Assembly: GCA_930367205.1 (NCBI GenBank)
Contig: OV884009.1
Location: forward strand, 88,619,189 to 88,683,188
Direction of reading: 5' to 3'
DNA length: 64,000 bases
DNA from: Acanthosoma haemorrhoidale
Lineage: Eukaryota > Arthropoda > Insecta > Hemiptera > Acanthosomatidae
In this document: positions 34,381 through 46,539 of the stretch, in pieces
Layout of the letters: the number at the start of each line of letters is the position of its first letter
Position numbering within the stretch: the stretch's first letter is position 1
Position numbers and translations under genes: made by a program
The notes under the pieces: generated by a model
The model's input: the letters and a program-made list of their open reading frames with translations, nothing else
What the model was told of the DNA's origin: nothing
The model's database searches: none

Positions 34381-34696
34381 TTTTAAATATATTCTTTATA
34401 TTTTACTATACGTTATTATATGTTATCAGCATTACACGAGCGTGTGAATCCCTCAAATATTTATTAAATTACTGTGAAAAACTACTCGGTATTTTAACGA
34501 CCACACAAGACTTAAACTACTTCATTATATTTTATTAACCATCTCTATAACTGAACGTTTGTCTCCAGTTGAAAAAAATGTTTTTTGGCTAGGAAAAGAT
34601 AATTCCCAAACATTTTAATCTCCATTTTTATTAACACGTTATTATTCAATGTGAGAACTTTCGAATCTGTGCTAAGTAGAAAAAATTCTATAATAC

Positions 34697-34799
34697 TTAG
34701 TCCAGGTGTGATAGAATCATTTCTCCTGCGAGGCATTGATGCTTCCTGTGTTTGACTTCCCACAGAATTCAGCGTTGTATCAGTTGTCGCACTGGAATT
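34697..34799 (-). CDS. Class A GPCR, candidate exon for intracellular loop 3
   Basis: An acceptor (GTTTATTTTAG, intron ends at 34800) opens in phase 0, matching the phase 0 donor of the exon at 36202-37010. The frame reads N-S-S-A-T-T-D-T-T and continues with 'SVGSQTQEASMPRRRNDSIT', a Ser/Thr-rich basic stretch typical of a third intracellular loop. The donor used here (CTAA|GTATTA) is weak and the true end is uncertain; the frame stays open to 34545. It should connect to an unseen TM6 exon. The homology claim rests on phase and composition only. Confidence 0.42.
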
Positions 34800-36201
34800 C
34801 TAAAATAAACGAATAAATCAGACATATTTAGAAGATATAATAACTTTAATATCTAGGTGTCGTTTCTTGGTTCCAGCTAGTCACGTTAAATGAAATATTA
34901 GTCTGTGTGTATGTGGGGGGGGGGGTTAATTTAACACATAATCTACACGGATTAATACAATGAACGTGATACATAAATATGGTATATTTAACTGAATAAT
35001 ATGAGGGAAAATCAATAAAGACCAATACCAGTTACTTTTTTACAACTCTTTATTTTTTCCTAGGCCAATAAATATTGATATTGAAATACTTCCCTGTTCT
35101 GTGTCTGTTAAGGTGTCACCCCCTCTAAGAACAGATTCCACAAGTTTTCTCTGAATAAGATTTAAAAAGCTGATTGCCAAAACATTTTTTTTTTAAATAT
35201 TTAAAAAAAATAAAGTCGTTTTTTGATCGACACGTGTTTCTTATTTATATTATATGATGAAATTGATTTCACGACAGAAAAGTTATTGTATTTACACTGA
35301 CTCCATTTTAATTGTCACATAAAATATTCATCATCGCATTGGTCAACAATCATCTGTTTAGGTGTTAAGTGTAAAAAATAACATTTCAAATACATCGGCT
35401 TTTAGATAAGGAAACCGTCGAAGCCTGTTGAGGAATAAACTCGTAATTTTTTTAAGTAGATCTGGCAAATGTCGGAATAACAGCTTAATTATTTTGTTGT
35501 ATAATTCTGTTTCTTCTTTGTCTATTGTTTCATCCTAAAGTACTATTAGTTAGTTTATGATTTGATATAGTATTTAGTGTTTTGCATGTAATTATTGTTT
35601 AATTTGTATTTACTTAATAAACATCTATTTAGCTGTTTATACTAAGTTTGTATGAATGTTGTTTGTAAGCTCTGCGTATGTAAGTTGTAGGCTATATGCT
35701 AAGTTTGGAGTGATAACTACCTGTTGATAAGTTTGTATGCTATGTAGATTATTAGATCGCTACAAAGCCAGTTATATAGACGTATTACAGATTTATAATC
35801 GATAAAAGGGTTAGTGAAGGGGGTACCGTTATTCGGTTTATTCGTCTGACAATTAGGCGTACAGGCCCTTTTTGTCTACCCATACATTGTATTGTACCCA
35901 TATCCAACTAATTAATATGTTTCTCTTGGAACCTCTTTGACCTATTGACGAGGTCGATGATTGAATTACAGATGACGGACTTCTATCCCAACCCAGGGTA
36001 TAAAAGCACAGTTTACTTTACTGAATACTTCACATAGCACAGCCTTATCATGTTTGTTTAAAATAAGGCAAAATTTCTACAATTTACATCTGTGGATTGT
36101 CTAAAATAAATTAAAGCAGATTAATTAAATTAGGTGGTTGAAGTTCAGTTCCTGGAAAAAAACTTCATTTAAAAAAATATAAATTATTGGAATGTACTTA
36201 C
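34800..36201. other. GPCR intron
   Basis: AT-rich, with a G-run near 34915-34925. No transposon or exon was recognised. Confidence 0.5.
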
Positions 36202-37010
36202 TCGAAACCACTGAAGGGGGAACATATTTTTTTTATTGCTTTGAGAGGTCGAATCACTTCTTTCCAATCTCTGGCCAAACTTGAGGAGGTTTTTCATTAT
36301 CATCGTGTTCATCACAATAATCAAAACCAGAGGTATAATGAGTGTTAACAACGAGTCGATGATGCTTATCACTCTCATTGCTTTGTCGTAACCTTCGCGC
36401 ATATCGCAGGTTTCTTGGCCGATTTCGTCTTTCTTCATCCCGACTGTAAGAAAAGAGTAAGTATGAAGGATGACAGCTATCCCGGTGAAGACTGAGATGA
36501 CGGTCTTGGCCCGATGGACGGTGCACATCCTGGGCCGGTGAAGTGGGTACTGGACTGCGATGTACCGCTCCACGGTGAACGAAACGATCAACCACACGCT
36601 CAAGAAGCTGCAAACGGAGCTCAAGTAGACCAAACCTTGGCACCAGCCGTTCGTGTTGTAAACTTCGATTCCGAAGTTGTTATTTAGCCAAACAAAGGAA
36701 ATGGACAAGAGAAAACCAAAGTCGGCAGTAGACAGAGCTGCCAAATAGTAGCTGGAACTGCGCATCCTCAAGTAGGTGTTGAGAAAAACTATGCAGGAGA
36801 TGATGTTGCCTACCAGGCCGACCAGGATCACCGTAGGCAGGTAGTAGACGTGGAACAGTTCTAGCAACTCGGTGCACGGCGGGGCTTCGTCCTCTACTAT
36901 ATTGTTCCATTGGCTCAGGTTCAATCTGCTAATATTTATATCGAATCTTGAAACGTTCAAAAACACCAAGTTCTCAGGTGGAGTAGTACACCTGAAACTT
37001 CCTGTCACCG
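36202..37010 (-). CDS. Class A neuropeptide GPCR, main exon: N-terminus and TM1-TM5
   Basis: This 809-nt exon is bounded by acceptor TTTTTTCTAG (intron ends at 37011) and donor TTTCGA|GTAAGT. It encodes an N-terminus with N-glycosylation motifs (N-V-S, N-I-S, N-L-S) and TM1 with G-N. TM2 has 'YYLAALSTADFGFLLS' with the conserved Asp. TM3 runs from 'WCQGLVYLSSVCSFLSVW' to 'VERYIAVQYPL' (E-R-Y in place of D-R-Y). TM4 lacks the usual Trp, ECL2 has a Cys for the TM3 disulphide ('QETCDMREG'), and TM5 has 'LIIPLVLIIVMN'. The M-R-S-S-S-Y-Y-L-A-A-L and R-P-R-M-C-T-V style resembles insect CNMamide receptors, which bind a small amidated peptide in neurons; that subfamily is recalled, not searched. It acts at the plasma membrane through G proteins. 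Confidence 0.88.
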
Positions 37011-37104
37011 CTAGAAAAAAATAAATTATTGAATGAATTATACTTTCAATGTGGATTGAAAATTTAATAATACCTTTTATTAAATAGTAGATATGTTTGT
37101 TTAC

Positions 37105-37186
37105 CTGGACCAAACACCGATTTTATTTGCCAGAAAATATATTCGTTATTTTGTTTCGCAATAGATGTTTGACATTGCATCTCCAT
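37105..37186 (-). CDS. Class A GPCR, first coding exon
   Basis: The minus strand has ATG at 37184-37186 (M-E-M-Q-C-Q-T-S-I-A-K-Q). The frame stays open for 27 codons to a donor GGTCCAG|GTAAAC, leaving one G. That G joins CG at the start of the exon at 36202-37010 to give an in-frame Ala after a 94-bp intron. The peptide 'NNEYIFWQIKSVFGP' has no clear signal peptide, as is common for class A receptors. A-rich context precedes the ATG. An in-frame ATG two codons later (37178-37180) is also possible as the start. No TATA box was obvious upstream. Confidence 0.7.
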
Positions 37187-39559
37187 TGTTTTCTTATTTT
37201 ATCAAACGTTCCTATAAAAATAAAAATTCCAACAGTTATTAAAATAATTCTAAGCCTCATTCAATTGAAATAGAAATAATTTCATCATCGCTTTTAAATC
37301 ACTTGTCTGGGTTAATATTTTGATTACTATATTTCTGACGGGAGAACAATTCATTTATTGTTATTGCTGCTTATGTCTTTGTTGCCTATTCATTGTCATA
37401 CTGGACAGTGTATGTTTCCATGAACTAATCGACAATAGCCAAATTGATTTTGTATTCGCAATACGCATTGAAAATTGTACTGCAAACTTTATAATGAGGG
37501 ACAGTTGTCAATTAGGCTTTCAATGTGTTTATTCCAAAAGTAAGTTATTTCAAAAATAAAATTTCGACAGCCCCATTGTTTATTTATTTACCGCATCTAC
37601 CCATGAGGGTGTCGTGGTCGTTTTTTATAACGCTGCGACGTCACATCGTTGTTTATTATGCATTGATAATTATAGTAATTGTTTTTCCATGGCAGGTGAT
37701 TGACCGTTTTATTTTCAACAACCAAGATTAGTTCTTCAACATTTTTATGGCAATGTTTGTGTCACTGATCTAATCGCTAAATTATTGTTAGCGTTTTATT
37801 CTATAAGTACTTTGTTTGGTTCATTATTTGTATTATGTCCTGTCTTATAAGGCATTTTGAATTTGGTGATAATATGCCCTGCTTCCCCCACGAACTAAAC
37901 AGCGGACCTCGCTTCCCTGATAAAAATCCTGAATGAATCCCATTCATATTAAATTAAAATACTAGAAGGAAAACTAACCCTTTCTTCATTGGGAATAAAC
38001 ACATGTTTCTAAAGGTATGATTGTGTTCATTGCCTGATTCTTCGAAGTCTGCTCTTAGATAATTTACAGAGCTTTTATATATTTTTATTACAGAGCTCAA
38101 GCTTTTATTGCTTGAGATTGTTTTATTTTAGTTTATTATAAGTGATATGGAGCGTTAGATAAGGTAGGACTTTGGTTATTATTAATCTTTTAGAGGCTTC
38201 AATTAGTCTTCGAGTGAGGATGGTTTTACTGTCGCTTTTTATTTCTTTAAATTTACACATGAATTCTTCTATATGGTCTTTGTTTGATAAAAATATCGCA
38301 AGCAATATGCCTATATGAAATTCTATTTGGAAATAAAATGTTCTTGGGCCGAATAAGTTCACCGACACCAATAATTTGATAATTGTAACCATGAGATGCA
38401 TCGGAATAGGGGTTGGTATAGTTGTTCGAACAACGCTTTCAAAGGATTTTTTCAAATTGGAAGGTGAGATTATCGATTAGGGTTCATGGTTTTTCAAACC
38501 CTTCAAATTATAAAAACATTTTAACTTATAAAACCCGTACCCTCAGAGCCTCCCTAAAACAACCAATACACAAAGAATTCCGAGAAAAACAAAAAAAAAG
38601 ACGAATACGAAACACTTTTACTTCTAAAACTTTTTTTGAAACCAACATGAAATTGGGAAAAAGCGAGAATTGAATTCCACCTTACAGAGACTGGAGAGGA
38701 ACCACAGTGACAATATAGGGGATGCACCAGTTTGGGAGTTTCTAACGTTCAAAACTATTGTTATGTTAATAACTCACTGTTATTTGAGCAATCTTTAGAA
38801 GTTTATTTAATTTGGGAAGATATTTATAAAATTATGAACTCTATGTCCTCACCTGATATTTGGTAGTGGTTGGCTGGCCGGAGACTGCCCTCGGACTACT
38901 GGACAGACACTGGTCAGGCTGCACCGCGCATCCGTCCCGATTCATCCAATTTTACCACGTCATTCCCAGGAAATATCCTCCCCACTCTCCGTATATATTT
39001 TGATTTACACGAAACACAGGTATTGTTAATACAACAGCTCTTAATATTATTCATCAAACGAGCAGGAAAAAAAACGATTGGTTACTGTATAATAATTCAT
39101 AATGGCATAAATTTGCCTATTTTTTGTTCCAAAGCCTGTTCCTTTTAACTTTTAACTTTTTTTTTTTGGTTGGCAGTCCAAAGCGATACAAATATGCGGA
39201 GATACAGGCTGACTAACTAGATAAGGGTAATTCGAAAGTCAGGGCAAAAATCTGAATGCTCTCCAGCCACCAGACACAGAGCAGAGTATGCCGATCCCGA
39301 GCGATTCAGTTGCCATAGTCTGCATTGCACAGTCCTCATTAAAAAAATAAACATTTTATAGCTATTTTATTCGGAAAATTACAATTTTCTTATGTAGCAT
39401 GTTGCGGTTGTAAGAATCCATTCATACCTTATATAAAAATACACTCAGTCAATATAAATACAGAAATAAATTTTCAAACATATTCTCTCCAGAAAAATCC
39501 ATGCTCCTGAGATCAGAGTAGAGATTACCTCTCCCAGCCTGACCTTTTTAATATTTGGT
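37187..39559. other. Upstream of the GPCR, mostly AT-rich
   Basis: Minus-strand 38123-38455 is open for 110 codons from an ATG but has no recognisable motif. A GC-richer patch at 38865-38950 reads 'MAGRRLPSDYWTDTGQ' on the plus strand without known relatives. No transposon was identified with confidence. Confidence 0.35.
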
Positions 39560-39650
39560 TAAGATCAGTGAAAGAGCAAGAGAGCCACAGCCGCTCAGGA
39601 CATGAGTTTGGAAGTTGGCCAGTGCAAGGAACCCATATCAAACAATCTAT
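39560..39650 (-). mobile_element. LINE-A tail fragment
   Basis: 'GAGCAAGAGAGCCACAGCCG', then CTCAGGACATGA and TTGGCCAGTGC, are diverged forms of the tail at 100-170 and 33250-33320, in the same text orientation (minus-strand element). Confidence 0.55.
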
Positions 39651-39844
39651 TCAATACAGATCGTGAGACCTAGTGGTCTCGAGGTTGTATCGATGAGTGT
39701 TACTGTGCGAAGTCTTAATGCATAATCTGCCAAAATTAGACAATACCTTAAATTATGACTGATTAATTGTCCATTTATACGTTATTAATAATTTTTACGT
39801 GTGGTATTTGATCGCTTTATGTTAATAATTATTATTCAAAGAAA

Positions 39845-39910
39845 TAATGGTACGAACCCGGGATCTTCCGTCCTCCACCAGGACTTCCGGTCTTGAGACC
39901 ACGAGCGAAG
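39845..39910 (-). mobile_element. tRNA-derived SINE head
   Basis: The reverse complement ends with 'GATCCCGGGTTCGTACC', a good B box, and begins with 'CGCTCGTGGTCTCAAGACCG', an A-box/D-arm-like stretch, at tRNA-like spacing. A plus-strand motif 'GACCTAGTGGTCTCGAGG' at about 39667 looks like the A-box head of another copy in opposite orientation. The stems are too broken for a tRNA gene. Confidence 0.5.
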
Positions 39911-40059
39911 TCGATATCAATGTCACAGGTGCGTGCACGGCCCTTTTGCTATATTTCTTCCTTATTTAATGTCCATACATGCCCGAAAAATTCCATATTC
40001 ACTCACGCATTAATACAATACATAACAACACACACAGCATTATTGTAGTGGAGGAAGAC

Positions 40060-40330
40060 ATGATTTGGGAGATCCCAGTGTTACTTTTTCAGTCGCTTAT
40101 GATATGATGAACTGGCCCTTGCCAATACTCCCTCCGTCAAGAATTGGCAAGGTTCAGCTCCTCCAATCATGTTATGGGCGTCTGAAAAAGTAAAACGAGG
40201 CCACTCAAGCTTTAACGTTCTAAAGGATGATAGGGATGCAGCAGGGGAACGATTGTGCAAGAGGAATGGATGGTTTGGTAAGTTTTGTTGGAATTTAGTA
40301 AACGTATAAAGCGTGAAATCTAGAATGTGA
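40060..40330 (-). mobile_element. Diverged LINE-A tail with inverted duplication
   Basis: Positions 40195-40280 align with 33340-33440 ('AACGAGGCCACT' and 'GATGATAGGGATG'). Part of the tail is present twice in opposite orientation: 40080-40126 and 40143-40195 pair as an imperfect hairpin with arms of about 47-53 bases. Confidence 0.55.
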
Positions 40331-41441
40331 GGTATTTCATTAGGGTTGGACCTGTTTTTTTTCGAAAACTTTGAAGCCTAGTCGTTCGGTTGAAATTCGG
40401 CTGACGAGGTCCCAGTCAACTGGGAATCCAATAAATTTGGATTGGGCATGGATGGTTGAAAATTCACCTCTGCTTCATAGGTGAATTATTGATCGACACA
40501 GCAGTGATTTTAAGGAAAGAAGGTGCTTTTATGGAGATAATGTAATGGAGGTATTGTAGTATTGACATGGGCAATAATTTAGTTAGCTGAGCTCTTTTAT
40601 CTTTTGAAACTCGGTTTAGATTAGTTAAACCACTCTAAATCAACATCACTCCAATTACGTAGGCATTATATTTTTTTTCTACCAGTATTATATTTTGTCG
40701 TTCTTTGTTAACTTTAGCCCTAATACCATTATAGTTATTGGCTTATAGGTCTAAGCGAATGCTTCCTTCTATTCCTGATACAATATTAAATGAACATAAA
40801 AATAACAATTTATCGTAATATGTAAAATCATCCATTTAAGTTGTCGCATGTAATGCTATATACGTATAAGACATCTTAAAAGAAAAAGTTTTTACAAAAT
40901 CTTTGATTACAACGATAAAGTTAGAAGTAGTACAATGATCGAAAACAAGGGAGCGGAAAATAAGTGTGAACAATAGTTGGTCCGGTTTTTTTTTTTTAAG
41001 TCATACCTCAGAAGCTATTAATGAATTATAAATTTAATTTAGGATCGTTAAGGACTAATTAAAAACGGCAAAGTAAAAACTAAAAATAAATTTTAAAAAA
41101 ACGGCAACTGATCCTTAAATCAAGATAGTATTTAATTTATTGAAGACCTCAAACCTTTACTTCTAAACAGGTAAGGAATAAAAAACATCATTCTTCTGCC
41201 TCTCTGTATTGATGCTGTGTCTTTTAACGGACGTTAGGTTAGAAACCCCAATGTTTAGCTGTTGATATATACTGGCTAAAGTTGACAAAATAGAGCTTTG
41301 ATATTTTCATCAAACTTTATTTATTTATACATACTACGTACATCTGCTGAAGGTCTTAATAACAAGGAAAGGCAATATATTACGGCAATTGTTATTAACA
41401 AGAATATAGATAAGCGGCGTATACTAGTGTAACATAAATAG

Positions 41442-42740
41442 TTGATGAAATCATACATAATGAAACAGCTGAATAGTTTGGGGTCTGGCACCCAGGTTTG
41501 CTTTACAAGCTCAAAAGATATTTACCACCTAATCCTACAGTCCTACCTTTCAACCCGTTTCTTCCAAGTCCACTGTGGTTTAGAATATTCTAACTACTAT
41601 CCCATAAAAGGAGAAGTTCCACAAGGCAGTGTCCTCCTGGGGCCCATCCTCTATAACCTATTCACCGCTGATGTCCCCTCTACCCCCAATACCTTCTTGG
41701 TAACATTTGCAGATGACACTGCAGTCCTGTCATCCCACTCAGACCCCGATATAGCATCCCATAACCTTCAAAAACACCTTGATGAGATCAAGCATTGGTG
41801 TAACCAATGGCGGATCAAGTTAATGAAACAATATGTTCCCACATTACCTTCACCCTCTGTCGTAAGTCTTGTCCGCTATTTTTTTTTAATTCCATTCCTC
41901 TCCCTGTATCCGAGATAATACAGTACTTAGGCTTCCATCTCGACAAACGGCTGACCTCGAACCCATACTGGAATATGAGGCTAAAAAGACAAGAACTAAA
42001 CAGACGCTTTGTAAAACTGTACAGACTCCTTCCAAGGACATCCTATCTCTCCATAGAAAAAAAATTACTAATCTGCAAAGTTATACTGAAGCCAATCTGG
42101 ACATACGGAATAGAGCTATGGGGGACAGCAAAAAAGTCGAACATCAAGCGTATCCAATCCTTTCAATCAAAAGTCCTGAGAACAATAGTAAACGCCCCTT
42201 ATTACGTTAGCAACAAAACTCTTCATAACGATCTTAATATATCTTACATTCTTGAACTCATCCCTTCCAAGTTCGTGAAATTCCATAGTAACCTATCCAA
42301 CCACTCTAATCCCATAGCACAGTCTTTGCACTGCACCATCATGCATTCATCCCTATAATCCTCCTCGTAGATTGAAACGGCAGCGGCCTCGTGACCTGCT
42401 CTAAATGCGTGACTGTGGGAGTCCTGGCAATGGCCAGTTTCTCCAATCATGTCCTGACCGTGTGAGGTTCTCGCGTCAGCCTCCACTGGCTAGTATCCTG
42501 TGACGCGGCTGACAGAAGAGTGTGGGGAACTTCCCAAGGTTCCATTTCCTCTTTCGCATCCGAGGGAGGTGACAACCATGTGGATTCGGGAGGCCTCTGG
42601 GCTGTTTGTATACACTGCATGAATAGTTTGAATTTAAAGAATAAGAACAATTGGTGAAACAATTATTGGCAAGAATATCAATATCACAAAAATATAAGAC
42701 GGAATATTAATAAGAGTATAGTTAGTCCCTTGTGAAAGAA
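41442..42740 (+). mobile_element. LINE-A copy: RT and C-terminal region, 3' tail
   Basis: The first plus-strand frame (41442-41918) contains the jockey-clade RT blocks 'GEVPQGSVLLGPILYNLF' and 'FADDTAVLSSHSDPDIA' (the catalytic F-A-D-D is intact) and W-C-N-Q-W-R-I-K. A frameshift moves to 41807-42358 with 'YLGFHLDKRLTSNPYW', 'RTSYLSIEKKLLICKVILKP', 'WTYGIELWGTAKKSNIKRIQ' and a stop at 42356-42358. The tail then runs to about 42740. The copy is 5'-truncated (no endonuclease) and frameshifted but is the best preserved of its family here. It lies between the GPCR and the PWWP gene. Such an RT copies its own mRNA at a nicked target. Confidence 0.88.
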
Positions 42741-45689
42741 TACATCTATTAAAAAAAGAAAAAAAGAAAAAGGAAAATTGAAATAGATATGAGAACAGTT
42801 TCTTTTTCTGTAATTTATAACTATGGATATATTAATTTCGTAGATGTATTGTTTTACAAACCACTGCGAAGAGTAATCTATTAATGATTTTTTAAATTAA
42901 ATATTTTTCTATCATATTAAGAAGGGTATTAAATTAAGTATGTAATATGAAGGTCATATATATAATATGAGTTTGGACTTTAGAGTATAATTACAAAAAT
43001 TCATTAAAGCTGTTATTAATGTAGTTTTTGAACATTTTCGAATTCGTTTTTGTGTGTGTGTTTTTTTAACGGTTATGGAAAATGACCGAAGTAATCCAAA
43101 AAGATATACTAAAAAAATAAGATATACAACACCCGGTATTATGCAGTAATCGTGTTTGTTAGTGGGGGAGATGAGGAAAAAAAAGTTATATTCGTGAAAT
43201 GAGCCGGTCTCGTTTCCTTAAGTTGTGAGTTTTCTCAAGATTTAAAATTTCCAAGTATTAGTACTTAAAGACGTAAACCCAAACAGGAATGCAATAATAT
43301 TACCCCAAAAAATGAAAGTTTGAGAGCCGTAAATAGAAACTGCTTGTCACAATACAATCAGTTTATTCATGATCATTTAACTAATATTTAAAAAAAAATC
43401 ACGCGACAGTCAGATTTGGACCTTCGTTTTCTTATTACAATTTTAGTTAATAACGATATGTCATTATTTGTACATGCTTAAATATACAATTTCATACCAC
43501 ATATTCTTTCGTAATGTTCGTAATATCAAACCTATGGTAGTTGAGATACTAACCGGATCAAAGTTAGACAATGCTTAGTAAATTTGCAATATTTTGCACA
43601 GTATTTATTTTTCTAGAGTTTTTATGTTTAATGGATTTATTATTATCATAATTTATACTATTATAAATGCACTAAAATATCCACGTTTTTCGTTTTAAGA
43701 CAATTTAAACACGAGTCATAATTGTTGGCATAGGTCTAGATTCCAAGAAACCTTGTCTTATTTTGATTTTTGATGTCTCTTGAGCACTTTTGAGGTTGTA
43801 ACTATTTTAAATTTCATCTATAAAAATATTACTGGATAAAAGTATGACAAATTTGATTAAAAAAAAATTGTTGAGGCAGTTGACCTTTAGATTTTACGTA
43901 TAGTTGTATAATTTGGTGGTAATACTTGCTACACCTCAAGCTCATAATACTTAATCAGGATTAACTTCAAGAAATAAGTACATCAATCAAATATAAAAAT
44001 ATAATGAATTTAAATAGTACAGCTAAATTAGTACTGAATTATTAGGGATGTTATTATTATAACGATAAATATTGACTAAAATTAAAAAACAATTTGGCAT
44101 TATAGCAATGGACTACAATTAGAAAATTAAATTTAACTTACTATAAAACTATACGTTTTTACGAAATTATTGAATTTATTTAACTTTTAGGATTTAAGAT
44201 AGCATGGAAAAACTTGTTACAAGTAATTATTTGACATTGAATTCGATAATGAACTGCAGTGATTTGCACTCCGCTTTACATTATTTACACTGAATCTTTA
44301 TTTATATTCTTTATCACGCAATTTTTTTTTAATTGATACATATGCTATTAGTTTTATTTAGTATTAGTAGTAATTTTTGGGTCACTAATTTTACAATATA
44401 TTCATATATTCAAATAAACGATTTTTTTGACGATCGCACACATTACTCCTTCATACCAAGTAAAATATAATAAAATAATGATAGAAGCATCCTGTTAACA
44501 TTAATTCGAGACAAAAATACCGGAACGAATCGTTGAGAAGAACGACTAACGGAGCCTTTAGAGGGAAGAAACGTTAGGAAATAGCACAGCTCCTTGGTAC
44601 TTTGTGATGGCAAGGTAAACAGCTTGGCTTGAACAGAAATGAATAATGTCCTACACCAAACTTTTGCTTCTCCGGTGTTTGGTTTTGGTCGAGAGGAGGA
44701 AGCAAGTCAGTCGAGGTAAAGATTTTGAAAAATAAAAAATGTATTAGGCGTCATCAATAAATATATATTACTAACAACTAATATAACTGACATATACATA
44801 TACAACAACTAATATATAATACTAAATGTGTGCTAAAAATAAAAAAAAATCACATGTCAAGGGACGCATAGATTACAGTTCACTCAAAGATAGCACTCAG
44901 AGGAAGAGGTATTCACCAGTCATTAGGTATTCTTCACTGAATTACACTAGATTGTATAAGCCGCAGCCACCAATTAAGACATAATACAGCTCCTGCTTAT
45001 TTATTAATGGTATGGATTCTTAATGCACCGTGTGTGACCATTTTGAGTGGGGAATTTATGGGAAAATGTACAAGAAAAAAATTACGAAAATCTTAATGTA
45101 GAATCAACTAAGCCTTCAACCAACTTTCACTTGAGCAACCCAATGATCTACTGACATGCCTACCCATATTATAACTATCGTGCAATAGTCACATTTTTCA
45201 AATCTCTCGCCGATCCATCTCAACCCTCTGGTCAACTGCTCAATTGGCTGTCTATGAGCCACAAACCTTTAGAACTCTATTTCCATCAATATTCGTTGCT
45301 CACCGAGCCTTCCATTCTTTAAACCTAGACTTTAACAGTTCTTTATATCCTTCCAATATATCTATTCATAATATATAAGCAATGTCATTTTTGTTTTTTT
45401 CATTAATTTTATACATTTCCTATTTTGAAATATCCCAGCAACCTTTCATGCTCTTTTTCCTCTGGTAATAATTTCTATATTTTTATCTTCCTAGTTAAAA
45501 CAGTTAGCGAATGTCATTAAACTCTATTAGGTTTTGGTTATTGCTTCAATATTATGATTGGTTTATTGAAGTGACCCCATATGTACATACATTCCCCCGC
45601 CATCAAATTCCACTGATCTTGCCAGCTTATTAAACACATTGCTAACAAATGTCAGAACCCTCATAATTAATCTTATATCAAACTTCACA
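42741..45689. other. AT-rich intergenic DNA, no feature recognised
   Basis: Nearly 3 kb without a usable frame. At 44520-44740 a slightly GC-richer piece contains donor-like sites (GCAAG|GTAAAC, CGAG|GTAAAG) and could be an untranslated exon; this is weak. Confidence 0.35.
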
Positions 45690-46490
45690 AACCTTGCTTC
45701 ACCCCTACACTCGCAACAAAACCTATAAATCCTTAACCACCTTAAACGTTCTCCTTTGGAATGCAAATGGTGCTTATAACGATGCCAACGAACTAATATC
45801 ACTAATAAACAAAAATAATATCAACGTGGCCCTCATTACAGAAACCAGACTGGGCACTAAAAGACATTTTGGTGTTGCAAACTACCAAACTTAGAGAACC
45901 ATACAGAGGGAACAGCATGGTACTGGCCTTCTTATCCACCAATCCCTCACCCACCATCCACTTCGCTTGCGATCCAGTAACATGTAGCAAGCTCGACAAA
46001 GCTGATTCGATTACCACCTTTCCCTACACTGTTACGGACAAATCCATCTTTGATCTGATATTACTTTCCCTCTTTCCTCATCATCAAATCACTTCCTTGC
46101 AGGAGACTTCAACGCCAAACACATTCAGTAGGGTTTTAGATCGACGAACTCATGAGGCCGTTCTCTCCTGACGGCATTATCTTATAAACGCTGTTCCTTC
46201 CTTTCCACAGATTCTCATACATATTGGCCTTCAGATCATCATGGAAACCGGTTCTTTACTCCTTAATTCACTATGGTTTAATATATTTAAATCCATCGAC
46301 CTCAGACGATCCTTCAAAACATAACAATGCTTGGACAAAGCTGTTTACACCTTTCCTACATCCATTCAGAAATGTACCCAGCCTCAAAATGCCATCCTAA
46401 TCAACCCAAATACTAGCAACAGCTTGCCCGACGTTACCCTCCAGTTAATGCAATCTATACATCAATCTTGAACCATGTGGCAAAAAAACC
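45690..46490 (+). mobile_element. LINE endonuclease domain remnant (jockey-like)
   Basis: The plus strand reads 'LNVLLWNANGAYNDANELIS' and 'ALITETRLG', the N-terminal blocks of an apurinic-type endonuclease (the Glu of T-E-T is catalytic). Further on, in a shifted frame, comes 'LAGDFNAKH' (the catalytic G-D-F-N block) at about 46099-46125. The later S-D-H block is not clear. Many stops are present. It may be the 5' half of a LINE-A-type element, but no overlap proves this. Confidence 0.7.
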
Positions 46491-46539
46491 GTAAGTTAAG
46501 CTCCGGGCAGCATCAGTATCCCCGACGTCGGGATCTAAA

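Noticed and set aside
36254..36910. 129- and 76-codon minus-strand frames
   Set aside because: Shadows of the GPCR exon in other frames (Arg/His-rich composition typical of a shifted frame).
38123..38455. 110-codon minus-strand ORF starting with ATG
   Set aside because: No motif, no splice context and AT-driven composition (I, L, K rich). The plus-strand frame across the same DNA is equally meaningless.
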